Shown here piece after piece: positions 63,907-64,000 of a DNA stretch of 64,000 nt. The stretch lies in NCBI GenBank assembly GCA_964385635.1, contig CAYLPU010000010.1, forward strand, positions 1 through 64,000. Direction: 5' to 3'. This stretch comes from CAYLPU01 sp964385635 (GTDB taxonomy: Bacteria; Chloroflexota; Anaerolineae; B4-G1). The first letter of the stretch is position 1, and every line of letters starts with the position of its first letter. The notes beneath the pieces were generated by a model. The model searched no databases and had not been told where the DNA came from. It was given only the letters and a program-made list of their open reading frames with translations. Both the position numbers and the translations under genes were made by a program.

Positions 63907-64000
63907 TAATCCCCATACTCAGGCTCAAAGATGTCCTGCTGACATCGATCCAGGTGGACCTGACCGACCAGGAAGCACTCGACTTCCAGGCGGATGTATT
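63903..64000 (+). CDS. rsbS: RsbS-like STAS protein, cut by the window end
   Basis: Only the first 32 codons are present: MIIPILRLKDVLLTSIQVDL and then DQEALDFQ, the typical start of the single-domain RsbS antagonist. It overlaps the RsbR-like gene by four bases. The RsbT kinase gene would be expected next. Confidence 0.85.
   Translation, partial: MIIPILRLKDVLLTSIQVDLTDQEALDFQADV

Overview
The window looks like a chromosomal segment of an uncultured Chloroflexota bacterium, most likely Anaerolineae-like. Grounds: a TopA with an N-terminal Cys4 domain, an ECF sigma factor paired with a DUF5667-type membrane protein, a secreted protein ending in YLPLVARR, the core block ffh / rpsP / khpA / rimM / dprA, and dispersed repeats of kinds common in that phylum. 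The assignment is inference from gene content. The DNA is GC-rich overall. The restriction-modification block at 9.9-12.8 kb looks visibly AT-richer, which suggests transfer.

Layout. (1) 0-5.3 kb is a defence island: an open frame cut by the window edge, a small stand-alone effector-associated-domain (EAD) protein, then one coupled operon of AbiEi regulator, AbiEii nucleotidyltransferase, an unrecognised 453-aa protein, and a zinc-ribbon/TIR/EAD effector. Its promoter carries a near-perfect palindrome. (2) 5.4-12.8 kb has an MFS permease, a YqhQ-like membrane protein, an HNH nuclease, two family-2 glycosyltransferases, and an R-M pair whose PmeII-like nuclease is split by a one-base deletion. 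(3) 12.8-17.6 kb is phnD-phnC-phnE, where PhnE carries a large extra domain, plus a lipoprotein. (4) 17.8-33.4 kb is housekeeping: folC, lon, tRNA-Arg, tRNA-His, a Xer recombinase, topA, manC, dprA, rimM, khpA, rpsP and ffh. A decaying MazF-type toxin-antitoxin pair sits between rpsP and ffh, and an internally deleted ADP-forming acyl-CoA synthetase follows. (5) 33.5-44.3 kb starts with a gamma carbonic anhydrase and a cyclic-nucleotide-binding protein. A long arsenic/redox cluster follows: arsR, permease, arsM, four tandem mini-thioredoxins, arsF, arsG, an Fe-S protein, a MOT1-type transporter, GDT1 and CDF transporters. (6) 44.3-47.3 kb has a TPR lytic transglycosylase and a PQQ beta-propeller lipoprotein. 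(7) 47.8-62.2 kb is a signalling and surface region: a histidine kinase/response regulator pair, two truncated response regulators, a 1294-aa secreted Asp-box protein, a small PPGW secreted protein, a DUF11/ZU5-like secreted protein, an ECF sigma factor with its membrane partner, and a DUF4405 membrane protein. (8) 62.2-64 kb is a repeat pile-up followed by RsbR-like and RsbS stressosome genes, the last cut by the window end.

Dispersed non-autonomous elements run through the second half. Two families have perfect terminal inverted repeats and perfect 8-bp target duplications: 15177, 34858 and 62641 with GTATCTTYTC ends, and 56323, 56850 and 62775 with GTAACTRCTCAG ends. One copy sits between the arsR promoter/operator and the arsR gene. 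A conserved box (CCCGTAWGGTTT, 12-13 bases, CGTCAT) lies upstream of the ECF sigma gene, of the divergent secreted-protein gene and of one truncated response regulator. It predicts a small autoregulated ECF regulon. The most interesting candidate systems are the AbiE-TIR-EAD operon and the arsenic cluster with four tandem thioredoxin-fold miniproteins.
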